8,642 nucleotides of DNA from Pedobacter schmidteae (GTDB taxonomy: Bacteria; Bacteroidota; Bacteroidia; Sphingobacteriales; Sphingobacteriaceae), in contig CAMDQV010000072.1 of the NCBI GenBank assembly GCA_945906015.1, positions 1 to 8,642 on the forward strand, written 5' to 3'. Every line of letters starts with the position of its first letter. Position 1 is the stretch's first letter. Positions 6,519-8,642 of this stretch are shown here, in pieces. A program made the translations under genes and the position numbers. The notes under the pieces are model-generated. The model searched no databases. It had not been told where the DNA came from and saw only the letters and a list, made by a program, of their open reading frames with translations.

Positions 6519-8642
6519 CTATTCTACTCCAACACCATGACAGTTCTTATACTTCTTACCACCTCCACAAGGACAAGGGTCGTTTCTTCCGATCTTATTC
6601 TCAACGCGAATAGGCTGCGACTTTTGCAATTCCCTGGTATCGTCTAACGGCATGCCACCTGCAGATTGCCCAATTTCAGGTTTTGAAACCTTTAACTTAC
6701 TCAAATCCTGACGCTGCTGTGGACGAGCCTCACGAACCTGACTAGGGTCTTGTGATGGTATATTTCCTTTAAAAAGGAAGCTGACAATATCCTTATTTAC
6801 CGTAGCAAGCATTTGTTTGAACATGTTAAATGCTTCCATTTTATACACGATCAATGGATCTTTCTGCTCATAAACAGCATTCTGAACAGATTGCTTCAGC
6901 TCATCCATCTCACGTAAATGCTCTTTCCAGGCATCATCGATTAGTGCCAAAACAACAGTTTTTTCAAAGGCTTTGAACACATCATGACCTTTACTATCCA
7001 CTGCTTTTTTAAGATTGGAGGCTACCTGTACCGAACGAACCCCATCAGAGAATGGAACCACTATACTTTCAATCTGATCGCCACGCTCTTTCAACACATC
7101 CCGAAGTACCGGGAAAGTTTGCTGGGCAATTGCTTCCAGTTTACGGTGATAGAAACTCTCAACCTTTTCAAAGATCCTGTCTGTAAGATTATGAATATTG
7201 GTTTCAGCGAATTGCTTTTCAGTCATTTCTGGATCTACTAAGAAGATACGGATGATCTCCATCTCGAAGCCTTCAAAATTACCTTGCTCTTTGTATTCCG
7301 AGCAGATATCTTCAACCACATCAAAAATGGTATTATTCAGATCTACATCCAGACGCTCTCCAAACAAAGCATTTTTACGTTTTGCATAGATTACCGAGCG
7401 CTGAGAGTTCATCACATCATCATACTCCAGCAATCGCTTACGAACACCAAAATTGTTCTCTTCCACTTTACGTTGTGCACGCTCTATAGATTTTGTGATC
7501 ATTGAATGCTGAATTACTTCGCCTTCTTCAATACCCATTCTTAGCATAATATTGGAGATACGCTCTGACCCGAATAAACGCATCAGGTTATCTTCTAATG
7601 AAACAAAGAACTGACTTGAACCCGGGTCACCCTGGCGACCGGCACGACCACGCAGCTGTCTGTCGACACGACGAGATTCATGACGCTCAGTACCTACAAT
7701 TGCCAAACCACCTGCTTCTTTCACACCTGAACCAAGCTTGATGTCTGTACCACGACCTGCCATATTGGTAGCAATGGTTACTGTTCCTGCCTGCCCTGCT
7801 TCTGCAACGATATCCGCTTCTTTCTGGTGAAGTTTTGCATTCAGTACATTATGTTTTATGCCTCTGAGTTTAAGCATTCTGCTCAAGAGCTCCGAGATTT
7901 CAACTGAAGTTGTACCCACCAAAACCGGTCGGCCAGCTTGTGTTAATCTGGTAATTTCATCTGCAACAGCATTGTATTTTTCACGAACAGTGCGGTAGAC
8001 CATGTCTTCCTCATCCTTACGCTTAGCTATAACATTGGTAGGTATTTCAACTACATCCAACTTATATATCTGCCATAACTCGCCAGCCTCTGTAACTGCA
8101 GTACCCGTCATACCACAAAGTTTATGGTACATTCTGAAGAAGTTCTGCAGGGTGATGGTGGCATAGGTTTGTGTGGCATCTTCTACCTTCACATTTTCTT
8201 TTGCCTCGATTGCCTGATGTAATCCATCAGAATAACGACGTCCATCCATGATACGGCCTGTTTGCTCATCAACCAGTTTAATTTTACCCTCATCAACAAT
8301 GTATTCTACATCAATTTCAAAAAGCGTATACGCTTTTAACAGCTGATTAACAGAATGTATACGTTCAGATTTAATTGAGAAATCGCGCATCAACGCATCT
8401 TTCGTTTCCACCTTTTGTTCTGTTGAAAGGTTTGATTTTTCGAGCTCAGCAATCTCAGTACCTACATCAGGCATCACAAAGAAATTCTGATCTTCACCAG
8501 AACTGGTAATCAATTCGATACCTTTTTCAGTTAATTCAACCTGGTTATTTTTTTCATCAATCACAAAGAAAAGCTCAGAATCTACCTTTGGCATCTCCTT
8601 GTTTTGGTTTTCCATGTAATGATGCTCCGATTTTGTAAGCAC
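6519..8642 (-). CDS. secA: Preprotein translocase ATPase SecA (C-terminal part, runs off the right edge)
   Basis: About 707 codons of the SecA motor are present; the N-terminal part with the Walker A and DEAD motifs lies beyond 8642. SecA drives secretory proteins through SecYEG by ATP hydrolysis. Counting from the window edge, visible signatures are VDEQTGRIMDGRRYSDGLHQ (124-143), CGMTGTA (176-182), VLVGTTSVEISELL (240-253), TNMAGRGTDIKLG (292-304) and the motif VI helicase segment ERHESRRVDRQLRGRAGRQG (319-338). The helical wing and scaffold follow (LLEYDDVMNSQR, 404-415; AWKEHLREMD, 571-580). The C-terminal zinc-binding SEC-C motif is intact, with Cys690, Cys692, Cys701 and His702. Residues about 50-100 form a longer linker than in E. 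coli, as I expect for Bacteroidota. The GTG at the edge is an internal Val codon, not a start. Confidence 0.97.
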   Translation of the reverse strand: MLTKSEHHYMENQNKEMPKVDSELFFVIDEKNNQVELTEKGIELITSSGEDQNFFVMPDVGTEIAELEKSNLSTEQKVETKDALMRDFSIKSERIHSVNQLLKAYTLFEIDVEYIVDEGKIKLVDEQTGRIMDGRRYSDGLHQAIEAKENVKVEDATQTYATITLQNFFRMYHKLCGMTGTAVTEAGELWQIYKLDVVEIPTNVIAKRKDEEDMVYRTVREKYNAVADEITRLTQAGRPVLVGTTSVEISELLSRMLKLRGIKHNVLNAKLHQKEADIVAEAGQAGTVTIATNMAGRGTDIKLGSGVKEAGGLAIVGTERHESRRVDRQLRGRAGRQGDPGSSQFFVSLEDNLMRLFGSERISNIMLRMGIEEGEVIQHSMITKSIERAQRKVEENNFGVRKRLLEYDDVMNSQRSVIYAKRKNALFGERLDVDLNNTIFDVVEDICSEYKEQGNFEGFEMEIIRIFLVDPEMTEKQFAETNIHNLTDRIFEKVESFYHRKLEAIAQQTFPVLRDVLKERGDQIESIVVPFSDGVRSVQVASNLKKAVDSKGHDVFKAFEKTVVLALIDDAWKEHLREMDELKQSVQNAVYEQKDPLIVYKMEAFNMFKQMLATVNKDIVSFLFKGNIPSQDPSQVREARPQQRQDLSKLKVSKPEIGQSAGGMPLDDTRELQKSQPIRVENKIGRNDPCPCGGGKKYKNCHGVGVE

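Noticed and set aside
8640..8642. GTG at the right edge as the start of SecA
   Set aside because: The reading frame continues beyond the window and the protein lacks the whole N-terminal nucleotide-binding half, so this is an internal codon.
407..8642. A hidden defence, mobile or biosynthetic system
   Set aside because: All seven genes are intact or edge-cut housekeeping or envelope genes; no integrase, transposase, toxin-antitoxin pair, tRNA or rRNA was seen.

Overview
The window looks like chromosomal DNA from a member of the Bacteroidota, most likely a Sphingobacteriales/Pedobacter-like organism. The evidence is an AT-rich composition, genes with few Shine-Dalgarno sequences, a TAnnTTTG-type -7 promoter element, the sequence style of SecA and DnaG, signal peptides whose predicted mature ends start with Gln, and a GTCATTTCGA-type intergenic repeat. 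The genus assignment is an impression from protein style, not a database result.

All seven real genes lie on the minus strand. In transcription order (right to left) they are: the C-terminal two thirds of secA, running off the right edge (6519-8642); a small exported SPOR-domain protein (6107-6514); a cytoplasmic M20-family amidohydrolase (4923-6107); an exported protein of unknown function (3950-4888); then, after a 167-nt gap with a candidate promoter, dnaG primase (1860-3782), the YraN/UPF0102 nuclease-like protein (1501-1860) and a lipoprotein glutaminyl cyclase with an N-terminal Ig-like region (407-1471). Spacing is operon-like within each group: a 4-nt gap, a 1-nt TAATG overlap and a 34-nt gap in the secA group; a 1-nt TAATG overlap and a 29-nt gap in the dnaG group.

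The left 406 nt carry no gene. They hold a 7-bp tandem repeat of 31 consecutive units without one indel (23-243), followed by an imperfect inverted-repeat element of about 141 bp (253-393).

The genes are mostly housekeeping: protein export (SecA), cell-wall/septum binding (SPOR), replication priming (DnaG), a probable DNA-processing nuclease (YraN) and peptide metabolism (M20). The most coherent link is that both exported proteins have Gln immediately after the predicted signal peptidase cut, as expected for Bacteroidota, and the window also encodes an enzyme of the family that cyclises N-terminal Gln. I see no new defence, mobile or biosynthetic system. The least explained parts are the heptamer array with its neighbouring element and the unknown exported protein.
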